Shown: in pieces, positions 9,901 to 19,988 of the stretch
Layout of the letters: the number at the start of each line of letters is the position of its first letter
How positions within the stretch are numbered: position 1 is the stretch's first letter
Assembly (NCBI GenBank): GCA_011763485.2
Contig: JAANSK020269269.1
Location: 1-32,774 of the forward strand
Direction: 5' to 3'
Length of the DNA stretch: 32,774 bases
From: Isoetes engelmannii
Taxonomy: Eukaryota; Streptophyta; Lycopodiopsida; Isoetales; Isoetaceae
Position numbers and translations under genes: made by a program
Notes under the pieces: model-generated
Database searches by the model: none
Seen by the model: the letters and a program-made list of their open reading frames with translations, nothing else
What the model was told of the DNA's origin: nothing

Positions 9901-11757
9901 TAAATTAATGAGCAAGTATTAGTCACACTGGATAGTTTGGGTTTATCCTTGGAAATTGTCATAATTGGAAAGTGGACTCCAACCCTTTTTCCATGAGGAG
10001 TCTATTTTCTGGGGCAAGTTATCTCTGAATTTTCTGGGGCTAGTAGCTTATGGAGTGATCACATCAGAAAAATGTTCTGACAAGGAGCCTTACTGGTCAT
10101 TGTATTTGGAAGGACAGTTATCGACCATTTATTTTTTGAGAAAAATGAGACAATTAATATTACTCCATGTATGCAGAAGCCAACACACATACTCATGGAT
10201 GTTTTGAACGGCCTAGGTACTGTTCCTTTTTGTCTTCATAATTTACATTCGTTTCATATGGATATGCATGGTTGAACTATAACAGTAATAAAGGGCAACT
10301 TGTTACACATATAACCTTTTTTGCATGATATTTGTGGACATATGTCTTTGTTTTATTATCTCTTTAGCTGCATGTTTTCTATTATAAGTTTATGGCAGAT
10401 AGTTCATCCTCAAAAAAGCTACATATCTCTGGTGGAATTTGTTGTGGGACTAAAAAAGGCATCCTTGTCCATTCCACTATCCCGAAGGTATACATTTTAT
10501 ATGAAAAACTCATCATCATTTATATCATAACACGTGCATCTTTTTATATCGGCAGATCCTTACCTCAGTTAGTGTTGAAATGGCATGCCTGGTTTTCTGC
10601 GAGGAACATACAGATATTCCCAGGAATAATCATTTTGTTTCAAGCATCGCATGTGAGTAAAAGCAGTTGTGTCAATCCAGCCTTGTATTTTTTCTTCTCT
10701 CTTAATCAAATATTAGATTTCCCTTGTGAGAGTGAAAACAGCTTAAGCGGCTTTTTACTCTTCTTCCATTCTGTTTCACACCAAGCATCAGCAGGCACAA
10801 AACTTATTTACAGACTCGTGCCTATATTTTCGACTTCTAACCTTTAGCTAACATTCCAGCCGGATCAAGTGTTGGCTATCAAACTTCTGTCGCAAGTGCT
10901 GTTGTGCCAATTGGCCCAATTTACACGGTTGTTTCATCAAGAGTGACAGAAGATCATGAGCTTCAAGAATGGACCACCTGGCTTACATGCACACGAGAGA
11001 AAATTGAGGAAGAACTTGGGGGAGTTGCTACCTTGAGTGATCTCGAAAAGCATGTAAGATAGCTGGTGTTCTCTTCTGTAATGTGTATTTCAAAATTGCC
11101 TGCATACCACTAGAAGCAGGCTATTTTGTGCGTGTGCTTGTTCTCTGTCTTAAACCGGATCTTTTCTTAATATAATGCAGGCGAATGGTATGTCCACTGA
11201 CTACATTGTTGTTCAAGTGTTACAAAGAAGAGGGAGAACCAAGAAAAGAAAAATGATTGGAGTGAATCAATTTTATGAGCTGAAAGGGTCAGTTCTTCCC
11301 TTTTCTCTTCACTCCCCATCCTTTTCCTTTAGTTTTTTATTTTTTTCTCTTTTATTATGTTGTTGTAGCTGATTTGTGCCTGTGTCTTTGAAGCTTTGAT
11401 GATGAGTATCTGCTTTTTGCTGGAAGATACATTAAAACTGGAGATTTAATCCAGTTCTATGTACCAGATGCAAATTTTGCAAAGATGAGTATTAGAGATG
11501 GGCTTGATAAACTGGAAAGAAATATGATCGAAGAAAAGGAGCATATGGTTGGGGGGCTACTTTTTAATTGTGTTGGACGGGGGGAGGATTTTTTCCATGG
11601 CCAGCACACTGATAGCAAAGCTTTTGTGGAAAAGTTCCCTGGCAAGCCTTTGGCAGGGATGTTTGCATATGGTGAAGTGGGTCGTCATAGTGATTTACTG
11701 ACAAGTTTGCAGTACTATGCTTCCAGCTTTTTTATGTTCACAACTTCTAAAAAGTAG
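6916..11757 (+). CDS. F-box and FIST_C domain protein (11 exons)
   Basis: Exons: 6916-7086, 9059-9166, 9249-9341, 9406-9495, 9559-9642, 10177-10216, 10399-10487, 10556-10652, 10860-11053, 11181-11287, 11394-11757. All junctions are GT..AG and phases agree, giving 1437 nt and 478 residues. The start at 6916 (CCCATGGCG context) is preferred over the in-frame ATG at 6868 because the F-box begins directly after it. Residues about 4-40 form the F-box (LPAKALARAACVCRSW). Residues about 60-340 are FIST-like. The C-terminal FIST_C part carries LLFNCVGRG (about 412-420) and FPGKPLAGMFAYGEVG (about 439-454). F-box proteins are substrate adaptors of SCF ubiquitin ligases. FIST domains are ligand-sensing modules in bacterial signal proteins, so a sensor-type adaptor is plausible but inferred. 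The 40-base exon 6 is the least certain, although its phase is required. Intron 1 is about 2 kb. No disruption was seen. Confidence 0.9.
7190..8700. repeat. Diverged direct repeat inside intron 1
   Basis: About 7190-7340 and 8532-8700 share AGGAC.A.TAAAC.GAAA, ATAA.TTATG.CACAAT, TTGTACTTAAGGATCAA and GG.TCAACA-like blocks in the same order. An old repeat inserted twice, or an intron duplication, enlarged intron 1. The sequence between (about 7350-8530) has no convincing exon, and exon 1 joins exon 2 in phase without it. Confidence 0.55.
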
Positions 11758-11803
11758 CTTTTATCGAGTCTTGCTAGCATGTTAGCAATGTTTGTGTATT
11801 TTT

Positions 11804-11809
11804 AATAAA
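11804..11809 (+). terminator. Poly(A) signal of F-box/FIST gene
   Basis: AATAAA lies 47 bases after the stop codon at 11755-11757, in an AT-rich stretch that would be the 3' UTR. Assigned by position and consensus. Confidence 0.55.
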
Positions 11810-13587
11810 GATTAGTTCTTTAGAGTTTTATTTCTTCAGATATGGAGTGTATAAAAGTCTACCAAACGGAAAAGAGATGAGTGAATATCTCAAACTTTAG
11901 GGATTGCTGTTAATGGAATCAAATAAAAAACATATATAACTCAGTCTTCTTCAATGTAGTTACAACGGGGAGGCATCAATCTTGAGTATTGATTAAAGAT
12001 GATGAAATCCACACCGTCTAAAATATAGCCAAAGGAAGGTGTTATGACAACTCTGGTGGCACATTCATATTTGTGCAAGCATGTTGAACATTGGATTGAA
12101 ATGTCGCATACAAAGTATTAAAGGTGCATTGAATTTTGCACCTCAACATGCATCCCTAAATCAATGATACGAATTTTGTGGGAGTGGAGATGTGATGGGC
12201 GATATGGCGGGTTAGAGCACCGCTGATGGCCGCTCCCGTTTCTTGAAGAAGTTGACTACATCATGATGCCAGAAGGGTGCATCGCTTGCACCACTGTCAT
12301 CTCTAAGCAGGAGCAGTGGTTCTTCGTACTGCAAAATGGGTGGTTCTGAGCTCAGACTTCCTGCTCCACTTGGAGTGTGGCAGAGCATAGATGCTCCGTG
12401 TTGTCCGGAGGTTTGTATGGTAAGATGATGAACTTTGTGGCAAGTCTTTTCAGTTTGTGAAAGCAGAGTTGGATGAGTATAAGGAATGGTTTTAGCACTT
12501 ATGTTGTGCTGCTACACTCACTACGGTTTCCAAGGCCTGCAACCACTGTAGGTTGCTAGATCCTGCACCCTTTCATAAGCTTTCATGTTGTTTGCCAGCA
12601 TCTTTTCATAAGCTTTCATGTTGTTTGCCTTAGGTTTTTCAGATTCCAGCACGATTGCAAGCAGATGTGTTTGGTCTAGAAGGCGATATTGTGTTTTTGG
12701 GCACTGTTTTACGTGTCTTTAGGACTCTGTCTTTTGCTTGCTCATTGTGCGTTTTCGACTTCCCCATCCTTTTCGACTTCCCCATGGCTAGGGGAGGTTG
12801 GCTAGGGGAGTTTGGTATCCAATGCAATACCAGTCCTGTATTATCTTGTATTATCTGACATGTAAGCAGGGGTTTCAAGCATGCATTTCAGGACGGGAGA
12901 TTTGGAATGTCTCAATGGCTGAAGGTGAGCCCATATGAATCAAGAAGCCATGTAAGTATAGTGGCAGTTGATAGAGCAGGCAGACCATGGAGAGGCCTGA
13001 TCCATCATTGTTTTGAGGAAGAGACAGAGCTAATGTCCCTTAGTACAAGTTGGAAAAGGGATTGAGTACCCCTGTAGTACCTTAAGATAGTTTGACATTC
13101 GGGCCAAGTCACCACGCTGGTACGAAGCTTGATCTCTCAGCCCTGCTATACTTGCATCTGCCGGGGTTGGTGTTCAGGTGTGTCTTGATTCAAGATCAAA
13201 ACAAGAACCTCTCTTTTGCGGGTCAGATTGAGGAGATGATATCGTTTTTGGATGCTAGCTTTGGCATATGTGCTGTGACCTTCCGATCTGGTCTTTAGGA
13301 CAACAAATAGCTATATGGCATTAGGGCTGGTATAAAGGGATGCAAGAAAGTGAGAAGTCCTACTCCTGTAGTACCTCCTAGAGCAGGAAGAGAATGACCA
13401 CGCTCTTTAGTACTGAATTAGGAACTTGATAGTGGTCCTCTATAGTATTAGCTAATGGAGGGAAGAAGTTGAGCGGGAGTTCATACAGAGTATTGAATGC
13501 CTTTGTGTTGCATTGAATGTCATCATAGTTGTTTTTGGTAATAAATATTTTATATTATGAATAAAATACTTCGCCTAGCTTTCCATT
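11810..13587. other. Intergenic, no gene recognised
   Basis: Short open frames on both strands (such as 12655-12858 and 13092-13298) show no known motif. The 3' end has two AATAAA signals (13540-13545, 13560-13565) followed by an A-rich tract from 13588. That is what the tail of a retroposed transcript on the + strand would look like, but I cannot name a parent or find a 5' boundary. Confidence 0.4.
12571..12629. repeat. 33-bp period tandem duplication
   Basis: A 26-base unit starting TTTCATAAGCTTTCATG at 12571-12596 recurs exactly at 12604-12629. Seen directly. Confidence 0.9.
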
Positions 13588-13625
13588 AAAAAAAAAATCT
13601 AAAAAAAAAAAGAAAAAAGAAAAGC
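13588..13625 (+). repeat. A-rich tract, possible retroposon tail
   Basis: Runs of 10 and 11 A broken by TCT and G, starting 22 bases after an AATAAA. No target duplication was identified, so this may be a simple A-rich tract. Confidence 0.4.
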
Positions 13626-13859
13626 AAAAGCTTGATATTGACATATGCAAACTTTTAAAAATATTGCTTGTATTTTAAGGTCTTTATCAAAATGCCCCTC
13701 TAAGCCAAGGGGGGTTTACATAGTTTTAGCCGTACAATCTAGGTGAGTGAGGGCTTGAACCATACATATACTCTTACATAAGGGGTTTTTTTTAGGTGAC
13801 TCTGGTATAATATGTGGTTGAAATGGGGGTTTTGGCAGATTCCTAAGGCGTACACAAGA

Positions 13860-13935
13860 GGCTTTTTGGCGACCCTTTGCATGCATATGAGATACCCCAA
13901 GGGGCTTTTTGGCGACCCTTTGCATGCATATGAGA
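13860..13935. repeat. 43-bp period tandem duplication
   Basis: A 33-base unit starting GGCTTTTTGGCGACCC and ending ATATGAGA occurs exactly at 13860-13892 and 13903-13935. The second copy ends at the inferred start of an old LTR. Confidence 0.9.
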
Positions 13936-13967
13936 AGGCAATCATTATAAAAGCTATGGTATTTTGT

Positions 13968-14040
13968 TGAGGAGAGTCGAAACTGGAACCACAAAGCTCA
14001 AAGCCATGCATCCTAACGACCAAGCTAAGATAAAAGACAT
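13968..14040 (-). mobile_element. 73-bp tRNA-like retroposed insertion
   Basis: The 73-bp segment is flanked by a 16-bp direct repeat, AGCT[A/G]TGGTATTTTGT, at 13952-13967 and 14041-14056. The paralogous copy at about 16366-16400 lacks it and shows the empty site. On the - strand it resembles a tRNA: an A-box-like TAGCTTGGTCGTTAGG (14027-14012), a D stem ATCT/GGAT, an anticodon-like stem-loop whose 7-base loop CTTTGAG would carry anticodon TTG (Gln), and a B-box-like GTTTCGACTC before 13973. T-arm pairing is poor and the 3' acceptor strand and CCA are missing. No A tail is present. It would fit a 3'-truncated, tailless tRNA retropseudogene. It is not a functional tRNA gene. Confidence 0.5.
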
Positions 14041-14708
14041 AGCTGTGGTATTTTGTGCTAAAACATCTTCTCGCGTTTAAAGATAAAAGTTTAAAGAAAT
14101 GCTAGGGAGCCAATATTGATAAAAAGGAAAAGGTTCAGCGGTATTAAAGGAGGCCGATTTGCTTAAAGAAAGGACAGGTTTTGGACAGAGGGCTACAACG
14201 ACTTTGGGACGAACTTGTATTTGAGGACGAGCTACAACAGTAATACTTGGACGAGATACAATGACAGTGAGATGAACATAAACGGCATAACTAGCCTCTA
14301 CGATCATTCTAGAGAATCGGCCGTTTATTGCAACAAGACTCAACCTTAATAGCTAGCAACCAAATCCTTATCCAATACTTATTCTTATTACCTTGCCTTT
14401 GTTGACTGCCTTGCCATAATTTGCCAAGTAGAGTGATCATTAGAAGTTATCGATGTAGCTTCTATCTCACGGATCTTAAGCTGGTTTTGGTGAACTGGTT
14501 AAGATCTCAAGTATATGGTGTAAACTGTGTTCAGTGGACTTCTTATTTCAATTAGAGATTCCTTGTCTTTGCTAATATATTGATTTCTGGAATATTTAGC
14601 AATACTAAATGGTCTGCAGATTGAGATACCTTGTTTATCTTGTAAAAGTCTTCAAACATAGCTTTGGAGATTTAAAAGGTATGAATCGTTGGAGTGATAC
14701 GTAACAAT

Positions 14709-14721
14709 TCATATCAGAGCC
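14709..14721 (+). other. Degenerate iMet primer-binding site
   Basis: TCATATCAGAGCC matches the usual plant PBS TGGTATCAGAGCC except for two bases. It lies two bases after a CA-ended sequence (14706), which supports an LTR boundary there. Confidence 0.55.
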
Positions 14722-15415
14722 TGACATTCTATAAGTTTGTGAGTATGGTGCTAGAGATTGCAAACCAGATTGAAATCCTTATTCTAGAGAAACCGTATGA
14801 TTCCTCGCTAAGGATAAAAAATATATGTCATTGATCTATTCTTATCAAACCAATCTGGTTAAAGGAAAGAGAGCAAAATTCTTTTTTGTCGCAAAAAAAT
14901 TAATTGCAAGAAATAAAGACATGAATTAATTAGGTGTAGGTAAAGTGGAAGAAGCAGTGCAATCTGAGCCTATCCTATTATCTTGGCAATCCATTTCTTT
15001 TTGCCAAAATGGGTCTCTTTCAATCAAGCCTAATAAAAAATTCACAAATATGTCTCCTTGCCACAATGGATCTCTATTTAAACTTTTCCTGCAACTATGG
15101 TTGACGAATTTATCTCTAAAAGTTTTTTCTGTATCTACGGTGGACGAAACTACTATATAAACTATCCAAAGCTTTAACAAGTGTAAGCTGCAACTTATAT
15201 CCATATGGATGGCGATTAAAGTTTGTTGGTAAGTAACTGTTATTAAATGTAGAGGATGTAGTTATGTCATATGATGAGAAAGTCTGTTAAAGTTAAACAT
15301 TTACTTTATGAAGTGGTTGGTGCTACTAGGGAAGTTGTAAATTGAATTTATGACTGTATTGCTTCCTTCTAAAGGTTATTCATGCCATTAATACATGCAC
15401 AATATTATAGTTCGT
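14722..15415. other. Non-coding interior of decayed LTR element
   Basis: No protein motif is seen. The overlapping opposite-strand frames at 14926-15204 and 14945-15160 mirror each other and have no recognisable domain. Confidence 0.4.
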
Positions 15416-15433
15416 GCCATAAGTATTTGATAT

Positions 15434-15808
15434 ATATTTTTTTTTAATTGAAGGACGTCAGTCTATTCATCATCACATCATGATTACATTCTATTTCACT
15501 AAGTTACCAATATATTAAAGAATAATAATGGTACAAACCGTGTGAGGAGGGAAAGGAGACTGCCCTGAAGAAGCAGAGAGACCTCAACACTCCGCAAAAA
15601 ATGACTCCACACAAAAACAAACCCACCTGCATCACTGGTTATGTACAAACTCATCATTCTCGTCCACAATCCTCAAAAGATCTCACCAGATGAAGAACTT
15701 ATTCTCTGCTGAACCAGGAAACACAAGGAAACTCTGAAATAGCTTAAATCTAAGCCGAGGAACCAGGGAGGCCGAAGACTGCTGAATCCCCTGAAAAATC
15801 CACAAAGG
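15434..15808 (-). mobile_element. 5'-truncated LINE 3' end with target duplication
   Basis: A 375-bp insertion lies between two exact 18-bp copies of GCCATAAGTATTTGATAT (15416-15433 and 15809-15826). It starts on the + strand with a T-rich run (about 15437-15446), which is the poly(A) tail of a - strand element. Near that tail the - strand reads TTATTATTCTTTAATATATTGG, in the style of plant LINE 3' regions. The remaining ~300 bp has no open frame. The long exact target duplication, tail and 5' truncation together fit target-primed reverse transcription. The insertion is young compared with the LTR remnant it sits in. Confidence 0.85.
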
Positions 15809-16103
15809 GCCATAAGTATTTGATATTAATGGATGACACTAAAAGTTTAGATTGTCGCCTAAAATTTTAAGCAGTCGTTGGTGCTATTGGTTGAGGTTGG
15901 TGCATCAACAAAAACCATGATTTTTTCTTAAATATTATCCATTCTTGAATTTGAAAACTTACTTGTTAGTTAGTACAAAATAAAACCTTGTTAATCGTAT
16001 TCCAATACCATAGATTAATTCAATCCTTTCAGTATCTTAAATCCTTAACGAATAGTTGGTGTTACTTATGAGATCATAACCCTAGTCTTTAGACTTAAAA
16101 TGG

Positions 16104-16210
16104 ATTGAATTGGTGCTCATGTACAAATGGGTTGAGTAGATTGAGTTGGTTCTCATGTACAGATGGAATGAGTTGGTGTTCATGTGACGCAAATTAAGTT
16201 GGTGCTTAAT
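16104..16210. repeat. Degenerate short tandem repeat
   Basis: About four units of GA[A/G]TTGGTGCTCATGTACA-AATGG type start near 16104, 16140, 16168 and 16193. Isolated GTTGGTGCTA matches also occur near 15314, 15879 and 16053. This lies just upstream of the second LTR copy. Confidence 0.6.
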
Positions 16211-16351
16211 TTGTGGTTTCTAGTTAGTTGCTTCGCAAAAAGGGAAGAATTGATATGAATATGGTAGCTCGGGAGAGTGATCTTGGGCGTTAGTCTTGGT
16301 GGACTAGCATGGATGCGTAAGTTTGGCAAATTATTGGCAAGGCAAGACAAT

Positions 16352-16530
16352 TGAATGGCAAAGAAAATCATTATAATAGCTTTGGTATTTTAAGCTAAGA
16401 TATCTTTCCACATTTAAAGGTAAAAGTTTAAATAAAGGCTAGGGAGCGAATATCAATAAAAAGGAAAAGCTCGGCGGTATTAAAGGACTATGTGCTTAAA
16501 GGAAGGACGGGTTTTGGAAAGGATAAGGGA
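16352..16530 (+). repeat. Second LTR copy, partial
   Basis: Begins TGAATGGCAAAGAAAATCA and runs parallel to 13931-14190, sharing AAAAGTTTAAA.AAA.GCTAGGGAGC and AATAAAAAGGAAAAG blocks. It lacks the 73-bp insertion and one copy of its target repeat. Similarity fades after about 16525, so the LTR is truncated or rearranged. Confidence 0.55.
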
Positions 16531-17523
16531 AGCAAGGTTTGTTCAGTTCTTTTACACAAAAAGATGCTGCAGTATTTTAGCCGGCAACTTGAATCCTATA
16601 GAGTACATGAAGATGAGCCTTGAAACAAATGATATCGCCAAAAAAACAATCCATGAGGATGTCTATACTTCAAACAATGCCAGCAACTGAGGAATCAGTT
16701 CAACTTCTATGGTCGTCCCAAAAAGGGGAACGGGAACAAGTCACCGACAATTCATATGCCCCATGTCTTTAATCTGAAAACTTTTTGAATATACGTATCA
16801 AGTTGGGTGGTCGCCCAATTTTTCTAGCTATATTTCAACAAACTGGGTGGTCGCCCAATTGAAGTAAGTTTTTAATCATCCCGCATTGACATCGTGTTAG
16901 TTGTTATGAAGGACTGGGTCGCCATTGTAAAGTTGATACTAAAGAGAAACTCGCACAGTGACTACAATTACTTCATACACCTTGACGAAGAGACATGGAC
17001 CAAAGTGAAGCAAATGGAGCAGCTGTTTGTTGATGATCATTTGAAAGACGAAAAATGTGAGAATAGAAGCCAAAGATAAAAAAACGTGAGAGAATAGAAG
17101 TCAAAGATCGTCTCAGGCAATTTACAAACAATTTCTGCAGGCCCTAAAGTCAATGCATCCCATAGACTTGCAATGGTTAAAAGCCGATCTCTTGGCAAGA
17201 ACAAGTTGGGTAAAGTGCAACTCCTTTTATAGTGGATGCAGCAAATTGAAGATAAGGCAGAAGGATCTAAGAAAAATAGGAACGGATGAAGAGCCCTGGT
17301 GCATTACGTACGGGATGAAAAGAAGATGGATTTTTTTATTTTTAGCAGGGTTGCCTAAACCGAGGTGCGTGAATTCCTAGATTTCTAGCCTATCCACGTG
17401 TTAGCACACGTCAGCTTAATTGATTTTCAACTGTTGGATTGTCAAATTTCTAATCTTACGGTAGGGAAATTATAAAAATTATTCTCATTTACTCTGGAGC
17501 TTTGTCTGTGTCTGTTTTTTTTC
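16531..17523. other. No clear gene; weak open frames
   Basis: Open frames at 16490-16690, 16894-17079 and 17153-17380 share codon style, but I cannot tie them to a family. The segment around 16970-17030 (DEETWTKVKQMEQLF) faintly recalls hAT-transposase-type sequence. That resemblance is weak and should not be used as an annotation. Confidence 0.3.
16803..16860. repeat. Duplicated inverted-repeat motif
   Basis: TGGGTGGTCGCCCAATT occurs at 16804-16820 and again at 16844-16860. Each copy holds inverted arms (TTGGG/CCCAA in the first). The spacer between copies is AT-rich. No function is assigned. Confidence 0.75.
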
Positions 17524-17971
17524 ATGGCTTCCCCCTTCTTTCTAGCTGCATCTGAGACTCGAGATTGCCAAGAAGCAACGGTTTTGTTTGGCAAAGCTTC
17601 CATTATCGATGGATTTATGCAATTTTTTGTGATTAAGCCTTTTGATATGTAGGTACTCATATTTTCACAAATGACATTATTGCTGGACATACTGGAATAC
17701 TATCTTGAAGAAGAAAGGGGATGAAACCTTGCAGGATAGATGGTTCTTGTAAGCATGTCCATAACAAGAGCAGGCAAGTACTTGCCATAAGTAATTTCAT
17801 ACTGAATTCCTGAACAAGTAGTATTTTCGGTGATTGTTTACATGTCAATCTACATAGCTTGGAAGAATACCATACATAAAATGTTGTGACCTAATGTATG
17901 ATTTGTTGTCATTGTAACCTTTACAGGCTATTGTTGATGCTTATAAAGATGGACCTGACAGTTCTCGATAG
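17524..17971 (+). other. Possible short gene remnant, unrecognised
   Basis: An ATG at 17524 opens 42 codons (MASPFFLAASETRDC...) ending at 17652, after a pyrimidine-rich leader. A strong acceptor (CCTTTACAG) precedes 17927, and the sequence then reads AIVDAYKDGPDSSR and a TAG at 17969-17971. The two could be exons of one small gene, but no consistent join between them was found and neither matches a family I know. The copia element begins 28 bp after the TAG. Confidence 0.2.
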
Positions 17972-17999
17972 AAGAAACCGCATCAAAAAGGCATGTGCA

Positions 18000-18257
18000 T
18001 GACAAAGGGTTAGATCTAGGCTAAAATCAATAGTGAAGGACAGATAAATGGAGCCGGAGTGGAGAACAAGAAGATAAACGTAGATTGATTGAAGGGTTTG
18101 GTTTTGTGCTACAATGGATAAGTCACATAGGTGACAAGTTTAGCAAGCACATAAATACTAAACTAATTTTATTTTAATAATACCACCATGGTCCTATGAA
18201 ATACATAGGCTACCATGTCAGCACATATGGGTGCTTAACCATTAAAATATTTTGTCA
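18000..18257 (-). repeat. Copia 3' LTR
   Basis: On the + strand it starts TGACAAAGGG and ends TTTTGTCA, so the termini are inverted TGACAAA/TTTGTCA. The GTGCA target copy lies just outside at 17995-17999. Confidence 0.93.
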
Positions 18258-18272
18258 TCCTCCCCTAAGCAC
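18258..18272 (-). other. Copia polypurine tract
   Basis: On the - strand, GCTTAGGGGAGGA directly precedes the 3' LTR. Confidence 0.8.
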
Positions 18273-18354
18273 GTATATATGAGCTGAAAAGAAACAAAGA
18301 ATGCTACAACTTATTGTCGTAATCCTCCCCTAAGCTGAACATTCGGATACCAAG

Positions 18355-18960
18355 CTAGGTCTTGAATTTCTGAAATGTAGACTTTGCTAATGGCTTGGTG
18401 AAGAGATCAGCCAATTGATCATTGGTTGGGACATGATGAAGATCGAGCTGTCCATCCATGACCTTCTCTCGCGCAAAATGATAATGTGTGTCAATGTGTT
18501 TGCTGCGAGCATGGAACACTGGATTATTAGCAAGTTGCAAAGAGCTTTGGTTGTCGCAATAAAGTGGAATAGTGCTGGTGTCAAAGGCCAATTCTGCAAA
18601 AAGTTTGGCTAACCAAACAGATTCAGCAACAACAATACCTAAGGGCCTCCGTGCTAGAAAGAGAGACTGAGGGCTGACGCTTACTGAGCCAAGAAATCAT
18701 GTTCTTGCCAAGGCCAAATACATAACCTGTGGTGTTGCGCCGCGTATCAAGACAACCACAGCATGCAAAGTAGGCGATGGATCATGCATATAGGAGAGGC
18801 CCTGATTAAGAGTTGCCACCCGTTTTGCTGCTTGCCAATGGCTCTGTTTGGGACAAGCCATAAAACGGCTTAACATGCCCACCACAAAAGAGAGATCTCC
18901 GGCTTAGTAACTGTAAGGTAAATCAGACCACCAACAAGTGAGTGATACAAAGTGGCATCT
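18355..18960 (-). pseudogene. Copia RNase H region
   Basis: The open stretch at 18355-18591 reads LYCDNQSSLQLANNPVFHAR, then KHIDTHYHFARE and DQLADLFTKPL, which is the classic C-terminal RNase H of copia polyproteins. It ends in a stop just before the polypurine tract. Upstream to about 18960 the region continues in broken frames. Confidence 0.9.
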
Positions 18961-19906
18961 ATACCTGAGAAGACTCATCATAGACGGATAACTTCAAACC
19001 AGGCTTCATGGGCTGTTTTTCAACCTTGCCATCTGTCATATGAAATTTTATGAGAAGATCTTGCACGTACTTACCCTGGGACAAAGTGATGCCTTCGCGA
19101 GTTTGCCAAATCTGAATCCCAACAAAGTAATGGGATAGACCTAAGTCTGTCATAGCAAATTCATGCATAAGCGAAGTGTGCAATTGATCAATAAGATCAT
19201 GAGCATCTCCTGTAAGCACCAAGTCATTAACGTACAACACAACAATACAGAGCTGTAGTATAAATTTGGATCTGCAGTGGACGAAAAATAGCCATGTGCT
19301 TTGAGATAAGAATCTACCTTTTCATACCAACACCGAGATGCTTGTTTAAGACCATAAATACTCTTCTTCAATGTACATACTAAAAGTGGGCTTCCCCTTC
19401 CGAGATAAAGTCTTCGGGCTGCTGCATATAGACTTCATCGGACAGTTCTCCATTCAAGAAGGCATTTTGGAAATCCATCTGATATACGGGCCAGCCCCTG
19501 CTTGCTGCTAAGGCAAAAATAGTGCGCACGGTTGAGAGTCTTGCAACTGGAGCAAAGATTTCATCATAATCAATGCCATGCTGCTGGGCAAATCCTTTGG
19601 CAACGGGTCATCCTTATGCTTACTGAGTGAGCCATCTGCATTATATTTTTCTTTGAAGATCCATTTTGAACCAATAGCTCTCTTTCCTTTAGGAAAAGGA
19701 ACAAGATCCCAAGTCTCATTCTTAATGAGCATATCATATTCATGTTTCATCACAGCCACCCAATCTGGATTGGTAAGGGCTTTAACAAAACTAGAAGGAG
19801 TGTGATCTTCATAAATCTTTGCCATCAAAGTAAAATTACAAGTGTTTGTAACACTTGGTTGCACATTAGCTAAGGCCTTAAGCCGCTCAGATCGCCTAAG
19901 AGGCAC
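18959..19906 (-). pseudogene. Copia reverse transcriptase region
   Basis: Pieces in order on the - strand: WDLVPFPKGKRAIGSKWIFK (in 19508-19906), MDFQNAFLNGEL (about 19450-19490), KKSIYGLKQASRCWYEK (in 19150-19371) and LYVNDLVLTGD (in 18959-19240). Joins need at least three frameshifts (near 19615, 19390 and 19250). The catalytic YVDD box reads YVND, with the Asn codon at 19226-19228, so the first active-site Asp is lost. Confidence 0.92.
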
Positions 19907-19988
19907 ACCACCATCATGGTTTTTAGCAAGAGATGCAGCTGGAGCGGTCTGAGAACTACTAGCAAGCTGATTTGCAGCGCAAAATCAG

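Larger units (their letters stand above)
13931..16530 (+). mobile_element. Decayed LTR element with two later insertions
   Basis: A sequence starting TGAGAAGGCAATCATTATAA at 13931 is repeated, diverged, from 16352. Homology runs for roughly 150-180 bp once the insertion at 13968-14056 is skipped. The inferred 5' LTR runs to 14706 (ends GTAACA). It is followed by an initiator-tRNA-type PBS at 14709-14721. The interior (14722-16351) has no gag or pol. The second LTR loses similarity after about 16525. The boundaries are therefore inference. The element predates both the tRNA-like and the LINE insertions inside it. Confidence 0.5.

Noticed and set aside
10392-10847. 151-codon + strand open frame
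   Set aside because: It runs through exons 7 and 8 and two introns of the F-box/FIST gene. Only 10399-10487 is in the correct frame.
13968-14040. Functional tRNA-Gln gene
   Set aside because: T-arm pairing is poor and the acceptor 3' strand is missing. Flanking direct repeats show it is an insertion.
16894-17079. Possible hAT transposase fragment
   Set aside because: Only a short stretch (DEETWTKVKQMEQLF) looks similar. There are no terminal inverted repeats, 8-bp target duplication or other transposase blocks.
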